64,000 nt of DNA, taken from Pelagihabitans pacificus. GTDB taxonomy: Bacteria > Bacteroidota > Bacteroidia > Flavobacteriales > Flavobacteriaceae. The stretch lies in NCBI RefSeq assembly GCF_009371985.2, contig NZ_VIKU02000006.1, positions 146,796-210,795 on the forward strand, in the 5' to 3' direction. The position numbers were made by a program, and so were the translations under genes. This document shows, one piece after another, positions 1 through 7,978 of the stretch (position 1 is the stretch's first letter; the number at the start of each line of letters is the position of its first letter). The notes beneath the pieces are model-generated. The model saw only the letters and a program-made list of their open reading frames with translations, was not told the origin of the DNA and did no database searches.

Positions 1-1
1 G

Positions 2-1462
2 GGCAGGATGAAGTCCATTTTCTCCATGCGGAGAAAAATGAAGGCACAGAATGTTTCCTTCGATGAAATTTACGACAAGTTCGCCATCCGGATTATTTAC
101 AAATCAGACCGTCAGAATGAAAAATTTCTAGCCTGGAAAATCTATTCGATCGTCACCGATCACTTTACCCCGAACCCCGTTCGTCTTAGGGATTGGATTT
201 CCTCACCAAAATCAACTGGTTACGAGGCCCTCCATATTACCGTTATGGGTCCCAAGGGTAAATGGGTCGAAGTGCAGATCCGTAGCGAGCGAATGCACGA
301 AATTGCCGAAAAAGGGTATGCCGCCCATTTTAAATACAAGCATGGGGATCAAAAAGAACAAGGAATCGAAATTTGGCTCAATCGTCTTCAAGAAGCCTTG
401 GAAAATTCCAATACCAATGCGGTCGACTTTGTCGAGGAGTTTAAACTGAACCTGTATGCAAAGGAAATTTTCGTGTTTACCCCGACTGGGGAGCTCAAAT
501 CCCTACCAAAAGGGGCTACTCCCTTGGATTTTGCCTTCAACATACACACTGAGGTAGGAATGCATACCCGCGGTGCCAAGGTCAACGGCAAGTTGGTTCC
601 GCTAAATACCACCTTGAATAGCGGTGACCAGGTAGAAATTATTACTTCCGATCAGGCCAAGCCCAATCAAAACTGGTTAGACTATGCCACAACGGCCAGG
701 GCAAGGGCAAAAATCAAATCATCGCTTCGGGAGGAGCAGAAAGCGGTCGCCCTCGATGGAAAGGAAATCCTGAGGAGAAAGCTGAAATCCCAAAAAATCA
801 CCTTGAACGAGGACACCGTTAATAAAATGGTGACCCACTTTAAATTGAAGACCAGTCTAGACCTCTTCTATCGGGTGGGCATCGGAGCGATCGATAACCA
901 AATGATCAAGGATTTTGCCTCTTCCCACAGCAACGCCTTTATCAGCTTCTTCAAAAACAAGATTCGGCGATCTCCTGTGCCGGAGGATATTAACAAAGAA
1001 GAAATTACCTCTAAATACGATATCCTCGTATTCGGAAAGGAAGAGGAAAAACTAGACTACAAACTTTCCAAATGTTGCAACCCCATTCCCGGTGACGAGG
1101 TGTTTGGATTCGTGAGCGTTTCCGAAGGAATCAAGGTGCATAAAAAAAACTGTCCGAATGCGATATCCCTGCAAAGCAACTATGCCTATCGAATTATTTC
1201 GGCCAAGTGGATCGATTCCTCTAAAGAGGAGTTCAAAGCCGATATCCAATTAACGGGAATCGACAATCTGGGGCTAGTTAGCGAGATTACTGAAGTGATT
1301 TCGGATAATATGCACGTGAATATGCGGAACCTGAACTTCAGCACCGATGGCGGAACCTTTACGGGACAAATAACCGTAGTAGTAAAAAATAAGGGCATTC
1401 TTAAAAAATTGATAGACAACCTCAAGCAAATCGATGGTATCGATAAAGTAACCCGTATCTAA
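2..1462 (+). CDS. Rel/SpoT-family (p)ppGpp synthetase/hydrolase, 3' part
   Basis: The reading frame is open from base 2, so the start lies before the window; 486 residues are visible. In order they hold the end of the synthetase domain (TGYEALHITV and VEVQIRSERMHEIAEKGYAAH, visible residues about 70-105), a TGS domain starting near residue 154 (IFVFTPTGELKSLPKGATP), the cysteine-containing CC/RIS module (KLSKCCNPIPGDEVFGF) and a C-terminal ACT domain over about the last 75 residues. The family makes and often degrades the stringent-response alarmone (p)ppGpp in the cytoplasm. Whether this copy also has the HD hydrolase cannot be seen because that domain would be upstream. The following genes are a Fur-family regulator and purA, on the same strand. 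Confidence 0.95.
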   Translation, partial: GRMKSIFSMRRKMKAQNVSFDEIYDKFAIRIIYKSDRQNEKFLAWKIYSIVTDHFTPNPVRLRDWISSPKSTGYEALHITVMGPKGKWVEVQIRSERMHEIAEKGYAAHFKYKHGDQKEQGIEIWLNRLQEALENSNTNAVDFVEEFKLNLYAKEIFVFTPTGELKSLPKGATPLDFAFNIHTEVGMHTRGAKVNGKLVPLNTTLNSGDQVEIITSDQAKPNQNWLDYATTARARAKIKSSLREEQKAVALDGKEILRRKLKSQKITLNEDTVNKMVTHFKLKTSLDLFYRVGIGAIDNQMIKDFASSHSNAFISFFKNKIRRSPVPEDINKEEITSKYDILVFGKEEEKLDYKLSKCCNPIPGDEVFGFVSVSEGIKVHKKNCPNAISLQSNYAYRIISAKWIDSSKEEFKADIQLTGIDNLGLVSEITEVISDNMHVNMRNLNFSTDGGTFTGQITVVVKNKGILKKLIDNLKQIDGIDKVTRI

Positions 1463-1665
1463 CTGCTTTTCCAAAAAGGCCAATACCCTCACCTCACCTA
1501 CAATACGATTCGCATCCAAAAAAATGAAGAAATCGATGCAATCCCAGGTATTCTACAACCATTTGAAAGCACATATTAGCGTCACCATCGGGTTTCTTCC
1601 ATCGACTATCGCGACTTTGCGGTAAACGCATATCCAAATAGGTTTCACCAATCAAAATTTAACTG

Positions 1666-1673
1666 TACATTTG
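1666..1673 (+). promoter_or_regulatory. Bacteroidota -7 promoter box for the Fur-family gene
   Basis: TACATTTG matches the TAnnTTTG -7 consensus of Bacteroidota sigma factor RpoD promoters exactly. It lies 28 bases before the ATG of the Fur-family gene. About 20 bases upstream a TTTC stands where the weak -33 TTTG element would be. The predicted transcript start is near 1679-1681. An ATG immediately followed by TAG sits at 1681. Confidence 0.6.
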
Positions 1674-1701
1674 CGAATTGATGTAGCGGAAGAACTATCC
1701 C

Positions 1702-2166
1702 ATGGCAAGCAATAAAGATCAGGAAATCGTCAAGAACGTATTCACCTCGTTCCTAGAGGAAAACGGACACCGAAAGACCCCCGAGCGCTACGCCATACTC
1801 CAGGAAATTTATGAAAGCGATGAGCACTTCGATATCGAATCGCTTTACATCAACATGAAGAACAAAAACTATAGGGTAAGTCGCGCCACCCTATACAACA
1901 CCATAGAATTATTATTGGAATGCAAATTGGTGCGCAAGCACCAATTCGGAAAAAATCAGGCCCAATACGAAAAATCCTATTTCGACAGGCAACATGACCA
2001 TGTAATCCTTACCGATACGGGTGAAGTCGTCGAATTCTGCGATCCGCGCATTCAATCGATTAAAAAAACCATCGAGGAGGTTTTTGACATTCAGATCAAC
2101 AACCATTCCCTCTATTTTTACGGCACAAGAAATAAAGATAAAAAAGAGGAAAACACAGACCACTAA
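1702..2166 (+). CDS. Fur-family transcriptional regulator
   Basis: A 154-residue protein with the Fur winged-helix N-terminus ([10 protein letters not shown], then [15 protein letters not shown] as recognition helix) and the metal-binding hinge: H42 in SDEHFDIE, and H98-D99-H100 before the dimerisation strand ending in EVVEF (E111). The usual CxxC structural zinc pairs are absent; only C74 and C113 are present. It is a cytoplasmic metal- or peroxide-sensing repressor by family; Fur, Zur and PerR cannot be told apart from this sequence. It has its own -7 box at 1666-1673 and is followed after 27 bases by purA, so the two are probably cotranscribed. Confidence 0.9.
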   Translation: MASNKDQEIVKNVFTSFLEENGHRKTPERYAILQEIYESDEHFDIESLYINMKNKNYRVSRATLYNTIELLLECKLVRKHQFGKNQAQYEKSYFDRQHDHVILTDTGEVVEFCDPRIQSIKKTIEEVFDIQINNHSLYFYGTRNKDKKEENTDH

Positions 2167-2193
2167 CACTAACCAAAAAAGAAATAGCTCATA

Positions 2194-3465
2194 ATGGCGG
2201 TAGATTTACTACTAGGATTACAATGGGGAGACGAGGGAAAAGGCAAAATCGTTGACGTACTTACAAAGAATTACGACATTATCGCACGATTTCAGGGAGG
2301 TCCCAATGCAGGACATACCTTGGAGTTTGACGGCATAAAACATGTCTTACATACCATTCCTTCAGGTATCTTTCATGAAAACGCGGTCAATGTAGTCGGT
2401 AACGGAGTGGTCATCGACCCCGTTATCTTTAAAAAGGAGCTGGACAATCTTCAACAATTCAACCTCGATATCCAGTCTAAGCTGTTGATTTCTAGAAAAG
2501 CCCATCTAATATTACCCACCCACCGTCTTTTGGATGCCGCTTCCGAAGCCTCCAAAGGGAAGGCGAAAATAGGGTCGACCCTAAAAGGCATCGGTCCCAC
2601 TTATATGGATAAAACAGGCCGTAACGGCATTCGTGTGGGAGACCTTGAAATGAGCGATTGGGAAGAAAAATACCGCGCCTTGGCCGACAAGCATGAATCG
2701 ATGATCGCCTACTACGATGTACAGCTCGAGTACGATTTGAAAGATTTGGAAGCTGACTTCTTTGCAGCCGTAGCCGCATTGAAAGAACTGACTTTTATCG
2801 ATAGTGAAGAATACCTCTATCAAGCCCGGAAGAAAGGAAAAAAGATATTAGCGGAGGGTGCCCAAGGATCCCTGTTGGATATCGATTTCGGCACCTACCC
2901 CTATGTTACCTCTAGCAATACCACTGCCGCAGGTGCTTGCACGGGCCTTGGGGTGGCACCCAACCATATCGGGGAGGTATTTGGCATTTTCAAGGCTTAT
3001 GCTACCAGGGTAGGAAGCGGACCCTTCCCCACCGAACTTTTCGATAGCGATGGTAAAACCATGGCTCGGGTAGGCAATGAATTTGGTGCCACCACGGGCA
3101 GACCACGCAGATGTGGTTGGTTGGATCTAGTAGCGTTAAAGTATGCCGTTCGCGTCAACGGCGTCACCGCCCTGATGATGATGAAAGGGGATGTTTTGAG
3201 TGGATTTGAAAAGCTAAAGGTCTGTACCGCCTACAAATACAAGGGGGATACCATAACACATCTCCCCTACAACATCGATCCGGAAAATGTAACCCCCATT
3301 TATTCCGAAATGGACGGATGGTCCCAAGACCTGACAAAAATGGAGTCTCCCGAACAATTTCCCAAGAGTCTTAACGCCTATATCGATTTTCTTGAAAAAG
3401 AAATGGAGGTCCCTATCAAGATCGTTTCGGTCGGACCTGATAGAACCCAAACCATTCACCGATAA
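2194..3465 (+). CDS. purA: Adenylosuccinate synthetase
   Basis: A 423-residue protein of normal family length. The GTP/IMP site motif GDEGKGK is at residues 12-18 with catalytic D13, and the second catalytic residue H41 is in GPNAGHT. The later motif TTGRPRRCGWLDLVAL is also textbook. The enzyme joins IMP and aspartate with GTP to adenylosuccinate, the first committed step to AMP, in the cytoplasm. It starts 27 bases after the Fur-family gene and is closed by a strong terminator one base after the stop codon. The neighbourhood of rel, fur-like and purA is a common arrangement in Flavobacteriaceae (established impression, not checked by search). Confidence 0.98.
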   Translation: MAVDLLLGLQWGDEGKGKIVDVLTKNYDIIARFQGGPNAGHTLEFDGIKHVLHTIPSGIFHENAVNVVGNGVVIDPVIFKKELDNLQQFNLDIQSKLLISRKAHLILPTHRLLDAASEASKGKAKIGSTLKGIGPTYMDKTGRNGIRVGDLEMSDWEEKYRALADKHESMIAYYDVQLEYDLKDLEADFFAAVAALKELTFIDSEEYLYQARKKGKKILAEGAQGSLLDIDFGTYPYVTSSNTTAAGACTGLGVAPNHIGEVFGIFKAYATRVGSGPFPTELFDSDGKTMARVGNEFGATTGRPRRCGWLDLVALKYAVRVNGVTALMMMKGDVLSGFEKLKVCTAYKYKGDTITHLPYNIDPENVTPIYSEMDGWSQDLTKMESPEQFPKSLNAYIDFLEKEMEVPIKIVSVGPDRTQTIHR

Positions 3466-3492
3466 AAAAAGCCACTCGAAAGTGGCTTTTTT
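3466..3492 (+). terminator. Rho-independent terminator after purA
   Basis: The stem aaaaagccact / agtggcttttt with a CGAA tetraloop (3477-3480) is followed by a run of T. It begins directly after the purA stop codon. Confidence 0.92.
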
Positions 3493-3660
3493 ATTGAACT
3501 CAGTTATACTTTTGGATTAAAGTGAAAATCAGCTATTTTTTGGCCTATCAAAGGCTTATTTGAGTTGCATAGCAGGGCTATGGAAGGAAAAAAAGACAAA
3601 AAGCGGACGGAAAAGGGCGAATTTTTAGCCAATTAAAAAAGTTTAAATGAGTTCATTCCC

Positions 3661-3668
3661 TATATTTA
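3661..3668 (+). promoter_or_regulatory. Possible -7 box before the heme/ThuA operon
   Basis: TATATTTA differs from TAnnTTTG in the last base only. A TTTAAA about 18-20 bases upstream could act as the -33 element. The ATG preferred for the next gene is 22 bases downstream of the box. The motif is short and AT-rich, so chance is possible. Confidence 0.35.
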
Positions 3669-3690
3669 GCTATTGCTAGATTTCCTTCAT

Positions 3691-6600
3691 ATGAAAAACA
3701 ATACCAAGGGGAGATTTAAAAGAATCGGTCGGATACTTTTTTTATTGCTTCTCGCTGTCATCGGCTGCACCCAAAAGGAAGATGCCAAAATAAATATTGA
3801 GAAGGGCTATCGTATTGTACTGCTGGGGAATAACCTGGGGGCACGTATGATGAACTTCGGCCATTTTGAAACCGAAATGCATCAACGCTATCCTGAAAGC
3901 GAGCTTTTTATACGCAATATGTGTGATGGTGGGGATACCCCTGGGTTCAGGCCCCATTCGGGACGAATGGATCCTTGGCCCTTTGAAGGAGCCGAAGAAT
4001 TTCAGACCGAATTGGCCAAGAACTCTGGTAGTGAGGGCGTTTTTGAAAAACCGGACGAATGGCTCCATCGTCTATCGGCCGATATCATCATCGCTTTTTT
4101 CGGTTATAATGAATCTTTTAATGGTCCGGACGGGTTGAACAGCTTCAAAAAGGAATTGGAGGCTTTTGTACGTCACACCTCAGCCCAAAAATATAATGAT
4201 TCCTTACCCCCCAATTTAGTACTCGTCTCCCCGATTGCCTTTGAAGACCTCTCTGAAATGCATGACCTACCGGATGGCTCTCGGGAAAACAAAAACTTGG
4301 AACTCTATACGGATGCAATAAGGGAAATCGCACAACAACAGCAGGTAGATTTCATCGATGCCTTCCATCCTTCCAAACAGTGGTATACGGAAAACGACCC
4401 CTTGACCATCGATGGCTTTCAGTTGAATTCCCAAGGCTATATGCGATTGGCAAAATTCCTCTCCAATGAAATTTTTGGAAGTGTTTCGGAAAATGGCAAC
4501 GCAAATCGGGAAGCGATTGCGAAAGCTGTCCAAGACAAGAACTTTTACTGGCACAACGATTACAAGGTGCCCAATGGGGTACATGTTTTTGGGCGGCGGT
4601 ATGCCCCCTATGGTCCGGACAATTATCCCTACGAAATTCAGAAAACCCGGGAACTCACTGCCAATAGGGATACTCTGATTTGGTCGGTTGCCCAAGGAAA
4701 GTCCTATGATATCGCCGCTGCCGATTCCAAAACTACGGAATTGCCACCGGTCGAGACCAATTACAAAATGGGAGATTCCGAAGACCCCGCCAATTACCTT
4801 TACGGGGAAGACGCCTTGCAAACCTTTTCATTACCGAAAGGCTATAAAATTGAACTATTCGCTTCGGAAAGGGAATTTCCCGATTTGGCCAATCCCGTTC
4901 AGATATCCTTTGACAACAAGGGACGCCTTTGGGTCGCTGTGATGCCCTCGTACCCACATTACCGACCTGGAGACCCTAAACCCTCGGACAAATTACTCAT
5001 CCTGGAAGATACCGATGGTGATGGCAGGGCAGACAAACAGACTACTTTTGTAGACGGTTTGCACCTCCCTATCGGGTTCGAGTTCGCGCCCGAAGGGGTA
5101 TACGTAAGCCAAGGAACCCATTTGAAACTATACACCGACACCGATGGGGATGATAAGGCCGATACGGAGGAAATAGTACTTAGCGGCTTCGACGACCACG
5201 ATACCCACCATGCCATATCGGCCTTTTGTGCGGATCCTTCCGGAGCGTTCTACATGGCCGAAGGCGTGTTTTTACACACCAATGTGGAAACCCCATACGG
5301 ACCGGTTAGGGCCACCAATGGTGGTTTTTATCGATATAGTCCACAACGAAAACGTTTGGAGCGGGTGGCCCAAGTAAGCATCCCCAATCCTTGGGGAATT
5401 GCCTTTGATGACTGGGGGCAGGATTTCTTTATCGAGACCTCTGGCACCAAAATGCATTGGATGATGCCAAGTACCTTGAATTCCATTTATGGGGTGGCAT
5501 CGCCCTTGACCGAAGACCTTATCGAAAAAGCACATCGGGTGCGTCCCACCTCCGGTTTGGAGTTTGTTTCGAGCCGCCATTTTCCGGATGTGGTACAGGG
5601 GGATATCCTACTCGGCAATACCATCGGATTTTTGGGGCTCAAACAACATAGGGTCTCGGAAGATGGCACTGGCTTCAAAACCAATCACCGCCAAGACTTG
5701 ATCAGCAGCACCGATTCCAACTTCAGGCCGGTAGATATCGAGTTTGCCCCCGATGGTTCCCTCTATATGGTCGATTGGCACAACGTATTGGTGGGCCATA
5801 TGCAGCATAATGCACGGGATCCGCTGCGTGACCACGTTCACGGCCGTATCTATCGTATTACCTATCCCTCGCGCCCCTTGGTGCAGCCTTCCAAGATTGC
5901 GGGGGCGACTATCCCCGAATTATTGGAAAATCTCAAATTACCCGAATACCGTACCCGATATCGGACACGTAGGGAAATCCGGGGTAGAAGTCCTGAAAAG
6001 GTATCCGAGCAATTGAAGAAGTGGGTGGCAGGGCTGGATAGTTCCGATGCCCGTTATGAGCATCATCTTTTGGAGGCCTTATGGGTATCCTGGGGAATCA
6101 ACCAAATCGATTCCGAGTTGTTGGCCCGGCTTTTGTCCACTGAAGACCATCGTGCACGGGCAGCGGCCGTACGGGTGCTTCGATATATGGGCCATCAGGT
6201 AGCTAACCGGAACGAACTAATGCAATTGGCCGCCAATGACTCTCATGGAAGAGTACGATTGGAGGCCATCGTCGCCGCGACTTGGATGGATTCCGAAAGC
6301 GGGGAAAAAGTGCTGGATATTGCCCAAAAACACCCGCTAGACCGATGGATGAAAGACTCTTACGACTTTGCCCGTACCCGACTTTCCGGCGTTTTCAAAG
6401 AGAGAGACCCTGATTTAGCCGTAGCATCCCATTTAAAGGGCGCCGATTTTGAACGCTTTAAACAGGGAAAGAAAATATATGAGACCGAGGGTTATTGTAT
6501 TACCTGTCATCAAGAGAACGGAGGTGGACTCCAAGCAAGCGGCTATCCGACCTTGGTCGACCAGAACTGGGTGTTGGGCAGTAAGGAACGTTTGATCAAG

Positions 6601-6855
6601 CTGACCCTTAACGGCCTCTACGGCCCCATGAACGTCATGGGCACGCACTATGAGGGGCAGGTTCCCATGCTCGCCTTTAGGGATATTCTAAAAGATGACG
6701 AAATCGCCGCGGTACTCACCTATGTGCGCAATGCGTTCGGGAATAAGGCCTCTGTCATAGATCCTGCCACCGTACGAAAAATACGGGAGGAAACCAAGGA
6801 TAAAAAGGGCTTCTGGACTCCCGATGAACTTTTAAAACTGCATCCCGATGAATAA
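3691..6855 (+). CDS. PVC-type heme-binding lipoprotein: SGNH-like, beta-propeller, HEAT, cytochrome c
   Basis: I chose the ATG at 3691 over an upstream TTG (3673) because it gives a clean lipoprotein signal with lipobox VIGC (Cys26). The mature 1,050-odd residue protein has an SGNH/GDSL-like domain (about 40-265; YNESFNGPDGL, IDGFQLNSQGY), a sorbosone-dehydrogenase-like beta-propeller (about 376-720; repeated DTDGDGRAD and DTDGDDKAD), a HEAT-like helical region, and a C-terminal cytochrome c domain with the heme motif CITCH at residues 936-940. This is the membrane-bound dehydrogenase/CxxCH architecture best known from Planctomycetes and Verrucomicrobia. In the SGNH-like domain the nucleophile motif reads GNN instead of GDS and the usual DGxHLN histidine is Gln. 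Substrate unknown. It overlaps the following ThuA gene by 8 bases. Confidence 0.88.
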   Translation: MKNNTKGRFKRIGRILFLLLLAVIGCTQKEDAKINIEKGYRIVLLGNNLGARMMNFGHFETEMHQRYPESELFIRNMCDGGDTPGFRPHSGRMDPWPFEGAEEFQTELAKNSGSEGVFEKPDEWLHRLSADIIIAFFGYNESFNGPDGLNSFKKELEAFVRHTSAQKYNDSLPPNLVLVSPIAFEDLSEMHDLPDGSRENKNLELYTDAIREIAQQQQVDFIDAFHPSKQWYTENDPLTIDGFQLNSQGYMRLAKFLSNEIFGSVSENGNANREAIAKAVQDKNFYWHNDYKVPNGVHVFGRRYAPYGPDNYPYEIQKTRELTANRDTLIWSVAQGKSYDIAAADSKTTELPPVETNYKMGDSEDPANYLYGEDALQTFSLPKGYKIELFASEREFPDLANPVQISFDNKGRLWVAVMPSYPHYRPGDPKPSDKLLILEDTDGDGRADKQTTFVDGLHLPIGFEFAPEGVYVSQGTHLKLYTDTDGDDKADTEEIVLSGFDDHDTHHAISAFCADPSGAFYMAEGVFLHTNVETPYGPVRATNGGFYRYSPQRKRLERVAQVSIPNPWGIAFDDWGQDFFIETSGTKMHWMMPSTLNSIYGVASPLTEDLIEKAHRVRPTSGLEFVSSRHFPDVVQGDILLGNTIGFLGLKQHRVSEDGTGFKTNHRQDLISSTDSNFRPVDIEFAPDGSLYMVDWHNVLVGHMQHNARDPLRDHVHGRIYRITYPSRPLVQPSKIAGATIPELLENLKLPEYRTRYRTRREIRGRSPEKVSEQLKKWVAGLDSSDARYEHHLLEALWVSWGINQIDSELLARLLSTEDHRARAAAVRVLRYMGHQVANRNELMQLAANDSHGRVRLEAIVAATWMDSESGEKVLDIAQKHPLDRWMKDSYDFARTRLSGVFKERDPDLAVASHLKGADFERFKQGKKIYETEGYCITCHQENGGGLQASGYPTLVDQNWVLGSKERLIKLTLNGLYGPMNVMGTHYEGQVPMLAFRDILKDDEIAAVLTYVRNAFGNKASVIDPATVRKIREETKDKKGFWTPDELLKLHPDE

Positions 6856-7900
6856 CTTACACGTACGTTTATCCTGGCATTCAACTGCTTATCCTTATGG
6901 ATTCACCTTGGTCTTTTTACTATTGGCACTCGGACTTGTTACCTCCTGTGGCGATAAAAAATCGGCCAAGGACCAAGCCCTTGAGGGTACTGAAACGGAT
7001 AGCGCGGGTACCGATGCGCGACCGCATATTGTTTTTGTAACCGGGGACGAGGAATACCGGTCAGAAGAATCAATGCCGATGTTGGCCCGGCTCGCCAGGA
7101 GGGAACTGGATGCCAGGGTAACGGTTTGTTATGCATTGGATTCGGCGGGATACATTGCTCCCAATAGAACCGACCATATCGAAGGATTGGAAGCCTTGGA
7201 AACAGCGGATTTGATGGTCATCTTTACGCGTTTTCGAACTTTGCCCGAAAACGAGCGTACCTACATTACCGATTATGTGGAATCCGGAAAGCCAATAGTA
7301 GGTTTCCGAACGGCGACCCACGCCTTCAGGTATGAAAATGATTCTACCCTACTTTATTGGAACGATGAGTGGCCGACCAAGGTATTTGGGCAACAATGGA
7401 TTACGCATCACGGCCATTTCGACGATGGGGCCCACCCATTGACCCAAGTAACCAAAATCAAGGGTACGGACCATCCGATCCTGAATGGTTTTGAACCCGT
7501 ACAAACCTACTCCTGGCTCTACCATGTCGATGGTGGGGATTGGAAGCTCTATGGCGATAGCGATCCCCTGCTCCAAGGGACTTCCCTGAAATCAAAACAC
7601 GAAATGGAGGGAAACTTGCAGAAGTATCCCTTGACGAACCCAGTGGCATGGGCCAAGAGCTATACCGGTAGTGCGGGAAAAAAGGCGCGGGTCTTTTTTA
7701 CTACTTTAGGGCATCCCTATGATTTTAAATTGCCCGAAATGCGGCGTTTGGCCCTTAACGGTATCTTTTGGGCCTTGGGCCGGGAAGATGCGATTCCGGA
7801 AAATGGTACCAATGTGTCGCTGGATGCTCCCTATGAACCCAATAATTCGGGTTTTGGTGAGAAGTACAAGCTGGGGCAACGTCCCACGCAAATCAACTAA
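6848..7900 (+). CDS. ThuA-like domain lipoprotein
   Basis: A 350-residue lipoprotein; the N-terminal hydrophobic segment ends in the lipobox VTSC (Cys34). From residue about 60 it has the ThuA (trehalose utilisation, glutamine-amidotransferase-like fold) pattern: HIVFVTGDEEYRSEESMPML, ADLMVIFTRFRTLP, GKPIVGFRTATHAF and, near the end, RVFFTTLGHPYDFKLPEMRRL. Family members work in sugar or glycoside catabolism; the reaction is not settled for this subtype. The start ATG lies inside the last codons of the preceding heme gene, so the two are translationally coupled. A second ThuA protein is at 60344-61261, next to exported Gfo/Idh proteins. Confidence 0.85.
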   Translation: MNNLHVRLSWHSTAYPYGFTLVFLLLALGLVTSCGDKKSAKDQALEGTETDSAGTDARPHIVFVTGDEEYRSEESMPMLARLARRELDARVTVCYALDSAGYIAPNRTDHIEGLEALETADLMVIFTRFRTLPENERTYITDYVESGKPIVGFRTATHAFRYENDSTLLYWNDEWPTKVFGQQWITHHGHFDDGAHPLTQVTKIKGTDHPILNGFEPVQTYSWLYHVDGGDWKLYGDSDPLLQGTSLKSKHEMEGNLQKYPLTNPVAWAKSYTGSAGKKARVFFTTLGHPYDFKLPEMRRLALNGIFWALGREDAIPENGTNVSLDAPYEPNNSGFGEKYKLGQRPTQIN

Positions 7901-7970
7901 GTCATGATGCCAACAGGACCCGCTCTTCCTAAATCTATCCTAAACCAGACCGGACTGCTTTAAAAAATCC

Positions 7971-7978
7971 TATTTTTG
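7971..7978 (+). promoter_or_regulatory. TAnnTTTG box overlapping the OstA-like start
   Basis: TATTTTTG is an exact -7 consensus match. It overlaps the first possible TTG start (7976) of the OstA-like gene. If it is a real promoter, transcription would begin near 7983 and the next in-frame TTG at 7994 would be the start. No clear -33 element is seen. Confidence 0.4.

Noticed and set aside
4267..4821. A 184-codon - strand frame
   Set aside because: Antisense shadow of the heme-binding lipoprotein gene; no signal or family.
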